A stretch of 64,000 nucleotides of DNA, from the NCBI GenBank assembly GCA_036023115.1, contig JAYKKT010000089.1:20889001-20953000 (forward strand). The letters run 5' to 3'. Below, one piece after another: positions 31,712 through 43,604 of this stretch. The notes below the pieces were generated by a model. It was given only the letters and a program-made list of their open reading frames with translations, did not search any database and was not told the DNA's origin. Both the position numbers and the translations under genes were made by a program. The stretch's first letter is position 1. The number at the start of each line of letters is the position of its first letter. The DNA comes from Brasenia schreberi (Eukaryota > Streptophyta > Magnoliopsida > Nymphaeales > Cabombaceae).

Positions 31712-34700
31712 CTACACATAATACTTCTTCAAGTATTGAATATTGATAGGATCTGCTAAATTCCTACCTTCTACATCGATCAACCAGTATGAGTTGTTCG
31801 TGGTGGTTGCACGCACAACATAGGGTCCATCCCACTTGGGGTGCCACTTTTCAAGTGGATGTGGGCCACGATAGTGGATGATTTTTAAAACGAGATCTCC
31901 CACTTTAAAGTGGCGAGGTTTCATATGTTTCTCATAATGTCAGGTGATCCTTTGACGGTATGCATGAGCATGATCCATAGCAAGGAGTCACCTCTCATCT
32001 AACAAATCTAGTTCGGCCATCCTAGTATGCTGAAGCATTTCTTGGGGGAGGTCGAGTGCAATGGATGTATGAAATGAATAGAATTTTGTATGAATGGAGA
32101 GAATGGCGTTTGTGCAATAGACCAACTTAAACGGCGTGGCATTCGTGGGAGTCTGAATGGAAGTCCTATAAGCCCATAAGGCTTCATCGAGCTTTTCATG
32201 CCATGTCCTACCCTTTTCTAAAGTCTTCTCAATTATGCTAATGAGAGTCTTATTCGTGGCTTCGGCTTGGTCGTTGCCTTGAGGGTAGTAAGGCGATGAG
32301 AAGTGGTGAGTTATGCCATACGTGTTACATAACTTGACCATCCTCTCATTTTTGAACGGGGTGCCATTATTGGACACAAGATCTCTTGGAACTCCAAATC
32401 GAGCCAAGATGTTCCTCCTAATGAAAGCCACCACATGTTGCCCCTATACGTTGGTCAGGGAGGTGGCTTCGACCCACTTGGAGAAGTACTCAATGGCTGC
32501 TAAAATGAACTTGTGTCCATTCGATGCCTTTGGGAAAATTGGCCCTACTATGTCAAACGCCCACATGGTAAATGGCAGGGGCTGACCACGGAATGCAATG
32601 AAGATGATGGGATATGAATGGCGTGCCCATGCACTTGACATGGATGACACTTTCTAACATGATCGTGGCAATCTTTTTTTAGAGTAGACCAAAAATAACC
32701 CGCTCTAAGTATTTTCATTGCCATCATGTTGGCATTGACATGACCTCCACATTCTCCATCGTGGAATTCATGCATAACAGTCCTAGACTCCTCTAGGTCG
32801 ACACATCTTAGTAAGATACCGGTAAAACTCTTTTTATACAAAACCCAACCCAAAATCACATATCGGGTAGAAATTTTCTAGATGAGTGCCATATCCTTGG
32901 ATGTGGCATCCTCAGCGAATCCCCCATTTTCTAGAAAACATTTTATGTCATAAAACCAAGGTTTTTCAATAGAATCTGGATTGTTTTGGCAAATTTCCAA
33001 ATCGTGTGTGGATGGAGTGGGTGCATGCCATATTTCTAAGGATCGGGTTCCCAAAGCGGGATCGACTCTTAGGACTGAACCCAAGGATGAGAGGGCGTCG
33101 GCAATGCCATTATCCTCTCTTCCTACGTGTGTGAGTGTGCACGATTGGAATGACTCAACCAATCGAGTGGCCAACTCATGATACGGAAGCAGTTTTTCAT
33201 TTCACACTTGCCAAATTTTCAAAACTTGGTTTATAACGAGGAGTGAAACTCCAAAGACCTCAATGCATGATGCCCCTAGAGTTTTTGAAACTTTTAAGCC
33301 TTGTATGAGTGCTTCATACTTAGCCATATTGTTGGAACATTCGAAATCTAGGTGCATTGCTATGGGGATCTCACCCTTTTCAGGGGATATGAGGATGACA
33401 CCTGCCCCGGCCCCTCTTTGGTTTCGTGCCCTATCGAAGTGCATCTTCCACACTTGGTTTTCGAAAGAGTTTGCCAAAATGTGGTTTTGAAATTGGTTTT
33501 GCAATATGCCTTCATCAGGCATTTCATCAAGTGTGGGATATGCGTCCTCTAGGGGGAACTCAGCCACGTAGTCTGCTAGGGCTTGCCTCTTAATGGAGAT
33601 TTGATGATGGTATTTCAAGTCATACTCCATTAGAAGGAGATGCCATTTGCCCAATCTACCAATGAGAATGGGTTTTTCGAACAAATGCTTGATTGGATCA
33701 AGCTTGGATACTATCCAGATCTCATGATCTAGGAAATAGTGTCGAAATTTCTGGCAGGCTCAAACTAGGGCCAAGCACGTCTTCTCCATGGCTTGATAAT
33801 TCCTTTCGTAAGCCAAGAGAGTTTTTGAAATATAATAGATGGCATACTCCTTGTGGGTGTCATCCTCGTATTGAGCTAACAAAGCTCCCAAGGCATTGGT
33901 ATGCATGGAAATGTAAAGCAGAAGAGGTTTTCCTTGCTTTGGAGGATTTAAAACATGGGGATTAACTAAGTATGCCTTTAGTCTTTCAAATGACTTTTGG
34001 CAGTCGTCATCCCATGAGAATTTTGTGCCCTTTCTCAACAACTTGTTGAAGGGTTCGCATCTAGTTGCCAGGTTTGAGATAAACCTGCGAATGAATTGCA
34101 ATCGACCTTGGAGGCTACGAACTTGTGTGAGATTGGAGGGTGGAGCCATGTCTATGATGTCTCTACACTTAAAGGAGTCGACTTCTATGCCCCTTTGGCT
34201 CACCATAAAGCCTAAGAGCTTTTTGGACTCTACTCCGAACACGCATTTCTGAGGGTTTAGCTTTACTTTGTAAAGTCTAAGCCTTTCGAAAATCTTTTGT
34301 AAGCATTCGATATGAGTGCATCGAGTTTTGGATTTGGCCAAGAGATCATCCTCATATACCTCTACGAGCTCATGAATCTGATCATGGAAGATCGTGGTCA
34401 TAACTCTTTGGTATGTGGCACTGGTATTTTTCAAACCAAAGGGCATGACTATATAGCAGTACGTGCCCCATGGGGTTGTGAAAGCGGTCTTACCCTGATC
34501 TCGTGGGCTTAGTTTGATTTGGTTATACCCTGAATAGCCATCCATAAACGAAAACATTTTGTGATTTGCAGTACTATCGACTATCAAAAATATGTTTGGT
34601 AAAGGATAATTATCCTTTGGAGTGGCTTTATTCAGGTTTCTAAAGTCGATGCATATTCGAATCTTCCCATTGGTTTTTCGAACAACAACTATATTGGATA

Positions 34701-35483
34701 ACTAATCAGAATACGCAATGGGTTTTATAAATCCGGCTTTTAACAGATCTTCTAAACCCTCTTTGACTTGGGCGTGTACGTTCGGATGTATTTTCCTAAG
34801 CTTTTGCTTTATGGGTTTTACATCCACATCTAAGGGAAGACGATGCTCGACAATACTCGGGTCTATGCCCGTCATGTCTGCATATGTCAATGCAAACACA
34901 TCTAAGTAGGTTTTTAGAAATACAATGAATGATGATCTTTCATGCTCACGCAAATATGTGCCTACCTTAATAAGTTTGGGCTTTGAATCACTCCCTAGAT
35001 TTATCTCTATGAAATCTCCTCCTACTGAATTCGAAGGCTTTTCAAAATCGAGAATTTTATGAAATTCTGGGAGCTCAGAAGTGGGATCTTCCTCAAGGGG
35101 ATCCACCTCTGGGCTTTGATCATTCTCGAGGTTTATAGATCCTAGGAAATTTGATGCATGGATTTTAAAAAGACCTAGTTTTACACTTGGAATTTCTATT
35201 GATTTCGAAATTTTTGGTCTGGTTATGCAGACAACATTTCTTTCGAAATCTTTTGCTTTTTCCAAATCCTTACCAGGAGCATCTATGTACAAAACTTTTT
35301 GGAATTTTGTAAATTTTTTATTTTTTTGTGTTTTTGTAAAACGAGAATTTTGGGAACTATACAAACTACTCTTTTTTCGAGTTTTTCATTTTCAAGTGTT
35401 TTTGGCTTTTGTAATTTTTCCATTTTCTGGATTTTGAGTTTTTCAAATGTTTTTGTATTTTTGATTGAGGGATCTTCCATCAT
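31712..35483 (-). pseudogene. pol: E9 ORF2: RT-RNase H-aRH-integrase
   Basis: Starts at ATG 35483 (MMEDPSIKN), 25 bases after the ORF1 stop. A frameshift lies near 35300, then one frame carries the linker, RT (about 34800-33900), RH and aRH; a lost C near 32577 shifts the integrase into another frame (32434-31712). In-frame stops: TAG at 34700 (TGG in E11), TGA at 33760, 33202 and near 32575; TAG at 32878 and near 32435; TGA at 31988 and near 31937. Catalytic damage: RT motif is YEDD (34345-34356) instead of YVDD; aRH has lost the Glu (AKYEAL for AEYEAL) and an Asp (FGVSLL for FGDSLL). The integrase triad region and HHCC finger are still readable. Ends NIQYLKKYYV. Confidence 0.93.
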
Positions 35484-35508
35484 ACCTACAAAGGGAAAAC
35501 GCTACAGG

Positions 35509-38376
35509 TTAGACTCTGAACAAGAGGTCTAAATCGTAGGTCTCTTCTTGGGTAGGCTCCAGGGCACCCTTGACCCAGGTGGTCACAGGGAGTGGCTCTG
35601 GTGGTATTCTGGAAGTATAGTCGATCCCATATCGGCTTGGATTTGCCCTAGGCAGTATGGGTTCTAGGAGACCCTAATTTTGTGCCCCTAGACTTTTATA
35701 TGGCAAATAGCCCATATTTAACAGCATGTTTCACGATTTTTTATTTTTAGATAAATTTTCATATAAATCATGGTCCTGGAACTCGCTGTCATCTATGTTA
35801 TGCTCATAGGGCTTTTTGTCCAGGGGTTTTGGAAATAGGGGATTTTTTGGTTTTCCTAGGATGGTCAGGATTTTGAGGGGGCCAGCCTTGGGTGTCCCCT
35901 TGACATATACGACCTTCCTAGGGTTTTTCAATGTGAGCCTTGGTGGCTCGAGTAGGGTCTGCCCCAGATTTACCTCGTGGGTTTGGGAACTCGACAAGCA
36001 AAGGGAATTTATGACCCCTTGAAGCTGAGGATGACTCTCACCTAGGATCACTACGACTTGGTCCCTGAAAGGGATTTTGACACACCTGTGGAAGGTGGAT
36101 GGCACAGCACACAAACTGTGTATTCAGGGCCTTCCCAACAATAGGTTATAGTGGGGATGGATGTTCAGGACATTGAACACCCCCGTGTGTGCTATCCCTC
36201 CCGTTTCCATGGGGAGTTCGATGGATCCTAGTGGTCTAAACGCATTCCCATTGTACCCAGTGATGACGATTGGGCTTGGGTTAACGGATGTCAAGGTGAC
36301 TCCGATTTGGTTCGCCACATGAAGTGGAAGGATGTTGAGCCCTCCTCCCCCATCGACTAGGCACCTATCCAGAGAGTGGTTATTCAGAACCACCTCGATG
36401 TGTAGGGCCTAGTTATGGGGCTCGGATTGTCTTTCTACATCTTCTTCCGAGAATATGATGGGCGTTTTCGCTCCTATAGATGCCACTTAGTTAGACCAGG
36501 ATTTTGAGGTTATGTTCGAACTAACCATTGCTCTTTATAGAATTTTCTCTAACACGAGTCTATGCCTAGGTGAAGTTTATATTAGCTCTAGGATGGACAT
36601 GTTGATAGGAATCTTTGAAAGATGGTTTTCGAAATCATATAATTTTAACACGACATTTCCTTTATCTACTTTCGGCGAAACTCTAGGAATACATGCTTTT
36701 GAGGGGCCAAGCACACTGACCACCTTTTTAGCACTTTGCAGATGTGGGGGTTGATAGATCCTCCCAGATCTTGTCACCTCCCCCACGATCAACCTAGGGT
36801 TCGCACTAAACATGGCTCTAATCGAAAGTTTTGGAGCACCTTGAATTTTTAAAACTGGTTTAACCGAGGACAGAACTCTTGGTGGTCCCCGGATGACTAC
36901 TTGGGCCAGTTTTTTGTGAAGTATGAGAGTAGATGTACAAGTAGACAAACCAGACTCATATGCATGCGCTAGACTCTTTGAAATCGTGAGAGCACATACC
37001 TCTTTTTTCTTCTCACTGGTACTTGTATGCTTGGGGAAGGGTTCTCTAAAGATAGCTTGGGCAGGCTCGGGTTCCTCAGTGACCTGAAGTCGGCCTTTTG
37101 CTATCAAGTTCTCAATTTTATTAAGTAGGGAGAAACACCGGTTTGTATCATGGCCTTTAAGCCGATGATACTTGTAGAATCGGTTTAAAAATCCCCCTTT
37201 GAAAGTGACTCCCTCGGGAATCTCGGGGAGTTCGATCATCCCTTGGGCAAGTAGGAGGTCTAGGACCTCCGACATAGGTTGCCCCAGCGGAGTATACTCC
37301 CGTCTTTCAAAGGGTTTTTGGAAATTTTTCTCCCTTTTATTTTCTACCTTTTCAAGGTTCTTAGAAGCACTTGCGGGCTTGGATCCACCCGGACATTGGC
37401 GATTTTGTGGGGCTTTGCCCTTTATCCACGGTGGGTAGCTCATAAGTGTTGGGCTTCTCCAAGCGAGTTTTCGAAACCACGCTTCCTTTCAATAAATGTT
37501 CATAAATCTCTTTTTTCAAATTTGTTTCAAAAAGAGATGTTTTTTTATCAACTTGTGGAAAGTTGAGATCTCGTGAAGGGAGAGAAGGGTTTTCAACTCG
37601 TTTTTAAAGTTATCCAGGATGAACATGACTGTGCATCCTTCAGATATTAGCTCTCGCACTTGTCCAAGGAGAGACCTCCAACAAACGATAAACGTATGTA
37701 CGTCTTCGTTCATGCTTTGTTTTGCATCCCTCAATGTGTTTAAAGTCGGCGTGACTTCTACATTATATGAGAATCTCTGCATAAAGCAATTCGCTAACTC
37801 TTCAAAAGTTACAAACTAGCTAAGGTCATAGGAAGCCAGCCATTTGGCAGCTGTGCCTTTGAGGGACAAAGGGAACCAATACACCCATTTCATCGAGTCC
37901 ATCTTTTTCTTGTAGGCTCAACGAGAGAAAAGTTGCAAGTGAGACCTAGGGTCTCCCATGCCATCATACCGATGGAAGTTCGGTATTTCATCATCACTGT
38001 CTGTTTCATAATCCACAGGTAAGAAATCAAACAGGGCGTAACTTCTTTTCTCTTTGTTTTGCCCTCTCAGTAGTTGCTGTAGGGCTTTACGGTCCTTGTG
38101 TGTGATGGACTCGTGGTATTGGTTGCCTTCCATTGCGGAAGTCTCTTTATGTTTGCGAGTTTTTTCAAACTTTTTCTTGGCCTTTGGTTCACCATTTGAC
38201 GAACATGAGTCAGCTGCTTCAGCCTCTTGGCTAAGAGCAGCGATTTTGGCCTCAAAATCCCTTCTCAAGTCCTCAATCTCTTCTAGTTTGTTTTGTTTTT
38301 TCGAAAACCTCGTAGAATGAGAACTTGATGCGCATGAGCCATGGCTTGACACTTCATTAGATTCCGGATTTGACAT
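35509..38376 (-). pseudogene. gag-pro: E9 ORF1: gag-protease with G-patch-like tail
   Basis: A frame of about 955 codons from ATG 38376 (MSNPESNEVSSHGS) to TAA 35509-35511, broken by about ten stops (37918, 37443-37515 region, 36577, four between 36393 and 36577, 36121, 35728, near 35676) and a local frameshift at a T-run near 37545. N-terminus: coiled-coil-like EEIEDLRRDFEAKIAALSQE. Middle: gag core, including the segment missing in E11. Then the finger YKYHRLKGHDTNRC, whose first Cys is Tyr here. Protease about 36390-36124 with LVDGGGGLNIL and NLLLGRP. Then a proline-rich linker, a G-patch-like block and the YDLDLLFRV end. Most stops are one transition from a sense codon in E11. Confidence 0.9.
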
Positions 38377-38492
38377 GCTTCAATGCTTTTCAAAATCCTA
38401 AGTATGAAATGCAACAAACAAAAGCTAAAACACTTTCTTTAAAAACATTTCGTGAGGTTTCCTTATATGATTTGACTTTGCACAAGGCCCAG

Positions 38493-38510
38493 GTCCCACT
38501 GGGTGTGCCA
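38493..38510 (-). promoter_or_regulatory. E9 primer binding site
   Basis: Minus-strand TGGCACACCCAGTGGGAC, five bases after the LTR end. TGG start and distance fit a tRNA 3'-end complement; I cannot name the tRNA. Confidence 0.75.
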
Positions 38511-38595
38511 AAAACTGTAGACACGGAAAATTTTCACTCCAGGGTCTTAGGCTTGAAGTGAACCTTTTCGTGTGTCTAAGTCGCTTTTATAAAAA

Positions 38596-38724
38596 GGGTG
38601 TGCCAGCTAGCCTACTCAAGCCAGCGAAGTAAGTTTTGAAAATCTAACTCATTTGGGGCGATTGTGAGCAAGTGAGCTCTTTTCGTCACAGACCTTCTTG
38701 CACCGATGCCCAAGGGTCAGTCTG
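38596..38724 (-). promoter_or_regulatory. E9 U5 structured block
   Basis: In SL-II the arms GCTGGCTT and AGGCTAGC differ from the consensus at two positions, and both become G-U pairs in RNA, so the stem survives. The SL-I inner arm reads CTTGGGC/GTGCAAG. Confidence 0.68.
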
Positions 38725-39314
38725 TACGCTTAGCAAAGTCGATTTTGAACAAGTGTTTTGAAAACATACGAAGTGTTTTGATTGGGTTTTATTTGTATTG
38801 TTGCATATTTTATTTCACGTGGGATTTTGCACGTGCCTATGTCTTTCAATTTTATGCTATTTTAGGCCAGCTAGGTGTGTGCGCAAGTGATCTAAGTTGG
38901 GCGATTTTTGCACGGGTGTATGGGGTTCGCTTTGATGCAATATGCGTCCTAACTCGTGGTATGGTGAATATGCAATGCAAACTCACACAACGGAACAGGA
39001 AAACCAGGAATTGAAAGACAATGCTTAAGGGAAATTGCAAAAGGGAAATTGCAAAAGGGAAATATGGTTATATCTTAAGAGCGGAAAGGCTCAATTGTGT
39101 AAGTGTGTGTCGTGTATATATATGAAAAGACTACTCACACAGCTGAACCTTAAAACCCAAATCTTAAAGACATAGCGGAAAGGAAATACAACTATATATA
39201 TGGGCCTGAAGGTCGCTAACGTGTGCGTGGGTGTTGTGTGTATATATAAAAGACAACTCACATGACTTGGAATGTCAAACCCAAATTGAATTGCAATATG
39301 GCTCTTATTAGAGT

Positions 39315-39480
39315 CTTGGGAGTAAGAGCGAAAGCTCAATGTGTGTGAGTGTGGAATTGAAAGACCACGCACACAACTTAAATGAAAACCCCGAATGGAA
39401 TTGCAATACGGCTCTTATTAGAGTCTTGTGAATAAGAGCGAAAGCTCAATGTGTGTGAGTGTGGAATTGAAAGACAACAC
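39315..39480 (-). repeat. LTR minisatellite in E9 (2 units)
   Basis: Units carry GCTCTTATTAGAGTCTTG, a variant with its own short inverted repeat (CTCTTATTAGAG). Confidence 0.75.
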
Positions 39481-40369
39481 CCACGACTTGAATGTAAACA
39501 CACGCAGCTAAACTTATATAAATAAAACTATATCTTAGGGGCTGTCAAGGCCCGTGTGTGTGCAAAAAGTGTGCAACTAAGAAAGGAAAGGCTCAAGTGC
39601 ACGTGTGTGCTTGTGTGTCATACATTAATATTACATCTTGGGGGGAGACTACGCTCCATTATTACAACCCCATATCTAAATTTAATTGAATATAAAGCAA
39701 GTTCATATAATGGACCAAGTTTAGACACTTACATGTAGCTGGTCCATCTTCAACTTGCGTGGACTTGGACTTGTGATTCGCCTTGGGCAGCCAAGAGGAG
39801 TTCCTTAGGCAGCTTGTCACGGCTGGTAGGAGTGCTGGCCGGCTGGTATTGAGGTGTTTTTGGGAAGGTAGGTTGATCTAAGGTGTGATGTTGGGAGTTG
39901 GGATGAGTTTAAGGACAAGTAGGGGTGCTCAGCTGGGAGGAAGAAAGGTGCTGGCTGGGTGGAGTTGGAGTGGCAGGTGGATGGGAGTGCTGACAGGTGG
40001 TGCAGGTCGGCTGGGCAGGTGTTGGGTGGTGCTCGGTTGGGAGGAAAAGAGGTGCTGGGAGTTGGGCGACTAGGGGCAGTAGGTGGTGTTCGGCTGGGAA
40101 TGATGGAGCTGGCTAGGTGGAGTTGGGGTGGGGTATGATGGTGTTGGTGGCCGGGTGGAAGGGAGAGTTGTAGTAACCTAGAATGGAGGGAGGATGGCAG
40201 GTGGTATTGGTGGCCGGGTGGAAGAGGATGGTTGATGGTGGCCGGGTGGAAGGAGGTGGCGTTGTCCAGGTCCTGGCCGAAAGGGAGGATGAAAAGTGCT
40301 GGCCGAATCCAGTGAGTGAAGAGAGGAAGATGGAGCATGAAGCCGAAAACCCGCAGGTGAGGGATGGGG

Positions 40370-40377
40370 TTTATATA
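40370..40377 (-). promoter_or_regulatory. E9 LTR TATA box
   Basis: Minus-strand TATATAAA, followed by AAACCCC and, 17 or so bases later, GCGGGTTTT. Confidence 0.6.
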
Positions 40378-41573
40378 GGCTGGCTAGGGATTGGTGGCTG
40401 GGATAAGGGAGCTAGGTCGGTTGGGTTGGGCCAGATATTTTCGTTTTTGGTGGGCTAGGATATTGTGGGCTAGATATTTTTATTTAGGTGGGTTGGGCTA
40501 GTGGTTTGGGGTAGGTCGGTTAGGTGGGTTGGGTTTAGTTGGTAAGGGACTTAGTTAGGTGAACTAAGGTTAGCTTAGGCTTAGTTGGTTAGGGTCTAGG
40601 TGGTCCAGCTAGGTGAGGTCGGCTAGGTGAAGTGGGTGCAGTTTTGGGTGAGAAGGGCTAAGTCTAGGTTAGGTTTAGGTTAGGTTTTAGGAAAAATGGC
40701 TAGATGAGGTAAGCTAACTTAGGGCTAGGTTTAGGAACCACCTCTTGGCGTTGGTCTATTACCTTAGTTGCAGCCATATCCAAGTTGGTGCAGCCCTAGG
40801 TCAAGTGTAGGTGCATACAAGCTTGAACCCACACTCTTGGTTAAACCCAGAAGGCTAACCCACTTTTGACCAAAAAGTCAAGCCTACCAACTTTCTCACT
40901 CTTACTTTATGGCCCCTTTTCTCTCACTACCCAAGCCTTCCAAGGGCATTCACGTGAACTTTTGTGGGCCCCTCACCCCCATTTATGAGAAGGTGAAGTG
41001 GGCCATGGATACAGATATTGGATTTGGATCTTGGGATCCAAATCCAAATACATTTTGGGTTTGGATCTGAATATATATGGTCCAGATCCGATCCAAATTT
41101 CATTTTTTGATTCTTTCATGGCATTTCGAGCCGAACGGTTTGTGCGGGGCCTGACTTGATCAGTACTCTGTCTTGCATTGGGTCTTCGCCAACATTGTCA
41201 TTCGATCTCCTTCTCATCTTCGGGATTTCATTTTGATTATCTTTCTGATATTTGGGGCTTGGATATTTGAGAATTTGGGGATACTTTTGACATGAGAGTT
41301 GATATGCCGGGCTTGAAGTATGCTTCAGGTTCGGGCTCTCCTTTGCCTTTTTGATCCGCTTTTGTGAGGCCAGAAAGTTTTTGGGGCTTCAAAACACTAT
41401 TTATAGTCTAAAAAGCAATGTGTACAGAGTTTTAAATCATATGTACAGATTTTCAAATATGTACAGGGTTGTTTGGAAGGATCCTGGGTTTTCACACTCA
41501 AAATAGCTCTTTGGGGTTGTTTTTGTAAAACTTGTTATGTTTGAGAAAATCGTGGGATTTTGGGGTGTTTATA

Positions 41574-41714
41574 GAGGGAATACAAAAATTCTTTCGAAAG
41601 AGGTCTTCTCTTTGAATGAAAAAAAGAAAGAAAAGATAATGCAAAAGCTCCTCCAAAAAGAGGTCTTCCCTTCTGATAAAAAGAGGGAATACAAAAATTC
41701 CTTCAAAAGAATGA
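41574..41714. other. Orphan A/G-rich spacer between E9 and L10
   Basis: AGAGGGAATACAAAAATTC occurs twice (about 41573 and 41682), as does AAAGAGGTCTTC. Loosely like the purine-rich part of the 3' untranslated segment (17345-17440) but not alignable with it. It separates the E9 LTR from an LTR that lacks its U5 tip. Confidence 0.4.
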
Positions 41715-41944
41715 ACACTCCACTACATGGGGAATTTGAGCGGGAGTACGGGGCTTGCTTTGATGCAATATGCGTTCTACCTCGTGGTATGGCATAGATG
41801 CAATGCAAACTCATGCTACTCCAAAGGGAAAACCCGAATGTTAAGACAATGCCGAAGGGAAATAACCGAAGGGAAATGACCGAATGGAAATGACTTGTAA
41901 TGTAAATGCTGAAGGGAGATATGTATATAAGGTACATATGGGCC

Positions 41945-42460
41945 TTTACATGGGTCTTGCAAATAAGGGTGAAGGCTCAATGTGTGTGAGTGCTTGAATT
42001 GAAAGACTTACACACACGACATGAAAAAAACCCCAAATATAACTTGCAATATGGCCTTAACTAAGGTCTTGGGAATAAGAGCGAAAGCTCAATGTGTGTG
42101 AGTGCTTGAATTGAAGTACTACGCACACAATGTGAAATTAAACCCAAATAGTATAACACGGCCCTTACTTGGGTCTTACAAATAAGAGCGAAGGCTCAAT
42201 GTGTGTGAGTGCTTGAATTGAAAGACTTACACACACGACATGAAATGAAACCCAAATAGTATAGCACGACCCTTACTTGGGTCTTACAAATAAGAGCAAA
42301 GGCTCAATGTGTGTGAGTGCTTGAATTGAAAGACTTACACACACGACATGAAATGAAACCCAAATAGTATAACACGGCCCTTACTTGGGTCTTTTAAATA
42401 AGAGCGAAGGCTCAATGTGTGTGAGTGCTTGAATTGAAAGACAACACACCCAACTTAAGT
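41945..42460 (-). repeat. 107-bp LTR minisatellite in L10 (5 units)
   Basis: Three consecutive units near 42150-42430 are almost identical, suggesting recent unit turnover within this LTR. Confidence 0.82.
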
Positions 42461-42480
42461 AAAACCCTACGCAAGTTAAA

Positions 42481-42502
42481 GTATATATATATATATATAT
42501 AT
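42481..42502. repeat. (AT)n microsatellite in L10
   Basis: About ten AT units at the point where E11's LTR has 28, next to the minisatellite. Confidence 0.85.
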
Positions 42503-43563
42503 TTATATCTTAGGGGCTGATTAGGCCCATGTGTGTTCAAAATCGTGCACGACTAAGAGAGTGCACGTGTGTGTGGGTGTGCCAAGCCACGTTATTACAA
42601 GCGGGGGGAGACTATGCTCCGTTATTACAACCCCGTATCGAATTAAATTTTAAGCAAGTATACAACTAAGGACAGAGTTAAGCACTTACTTATAGCTGGT
42701 CCAAAGATGCCTTGCTTGAGCGTGGGCTTGGCCTTCGTCTTGGGCTGCAAGAGGGAGCTCCGCGGAGTTGAACGGCAAAGGGGGCTTTTGGCTGAATGGA
42801 AATAGTGCGCGGAAGGGGCGCCTTGAAGATGGCCGACTGCTAGGAATGGGCTGGCTTTGTGCGTTGGGCTAAAGTGACTCAGTAGGGTCACTAAGGGAGG
42901 GTGTAGTGTTAGGAAATGTGACACTAAATGGGAGCCTAAGGGAGTGTCTAAGGGAGGTATGTGGCTGGCGGGTGGCTGGCCGAATGGGTATGTGACAGTC
43001 GGTTGGAGTGGCCGACTAAGGGAGACTCGGTGGTGGTGGTTGCTAAGGTAGCTAGGGTTGTTGTAGATGGGAAGGGAGCTAGCTAGGGTGTGGGGTAAGG
43101 TAGTGGCCGGCTGTGGTGAGGTGATATGGGTAGGTCTTAGGGAGTTAAGTGGAGTGGCCGGGTGTAGCTAGGGTGTCTAGGTAATGGCGGGTGGTTGGAG
43201 TGGCTGAGGTTTGGCCGAATGGGTAGGATGGAGGGCGGTTGTTGTTAGGGTGATGTGGTGGTCGTGTAGGTGGCTGGGAGTGGAGGGGGAGCGAAGAAGA
43301 GGTGGAGTGAAGGATGGGGTACTAACCGATGGTGATGGAAGGCGGCGGATGGAAGAGGAGCAGCCGGGCAGGTGAGGTGGATGGTTCGGCCGAAGGAAGA
43401 GGTGGCGACAGGTGGTTGGCCGGCTGGGGTGTGGTGGAGCAGGTGGAGCAAGGTGGAGGTGCTTGACTGGGAGGCGGTGTCGCAAGTGGAGCAAGGTGGA
43501 GGTCCGGTTGGCAATGGGGGATGGAGTCGGCTGGGCTGGAATCGGATGGGAAGGGAGCTTCTT

Positions 43564-43604
43564 CTTTTTTTTTAAAAAAACCCGCCCCTTGGGGGGGGGG
43601 GGGG
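43564..43604. repeat. T/A run and 14-base G run at the L10 promoter
   Basis: T9-A7 followed by CCCGCCCCTT and G14 (43591-43604), directly beside the TATA region. Other copies have 6-10 C in the same place on the sense strand. Confidence 0.85.

Larger units (their letters stand above)
38516..41573 (-). mobile_element. E9 5' LTR
   Basis: 3058 bp. Minus-strand start is TATAAACACCCC (41573; canonical TG mutated to TA), end TGTCTACA (38516). TATATAAA (minus, 40370-40377) with AAACCC/GGGTTT and a longer loop; GTAAGT as ACTTAC 39727-39732; two minisatellite units (39315-39480); CACGTG near 40950. U5: SL-I 38689-38724, SL-II 38606-38625 with two G-U pairs, echo TGGCACACCC (minus, 38596-38605), identical to the first ten bases of its own PBS. 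Confidence 0.88.

Noticed and set aside
32008..32199. Small frames on the opposite or shifted frame of pol (also at 33263-33552, 47402-47964)
   Set aside because: Shadow frames of RT, RNase H and integrase coding sequence.
29697..41578. Target duplication for E9
   Set aside because: CCTAC on the left and GAGGG on the right do not match, and the left LTR is chimeric.
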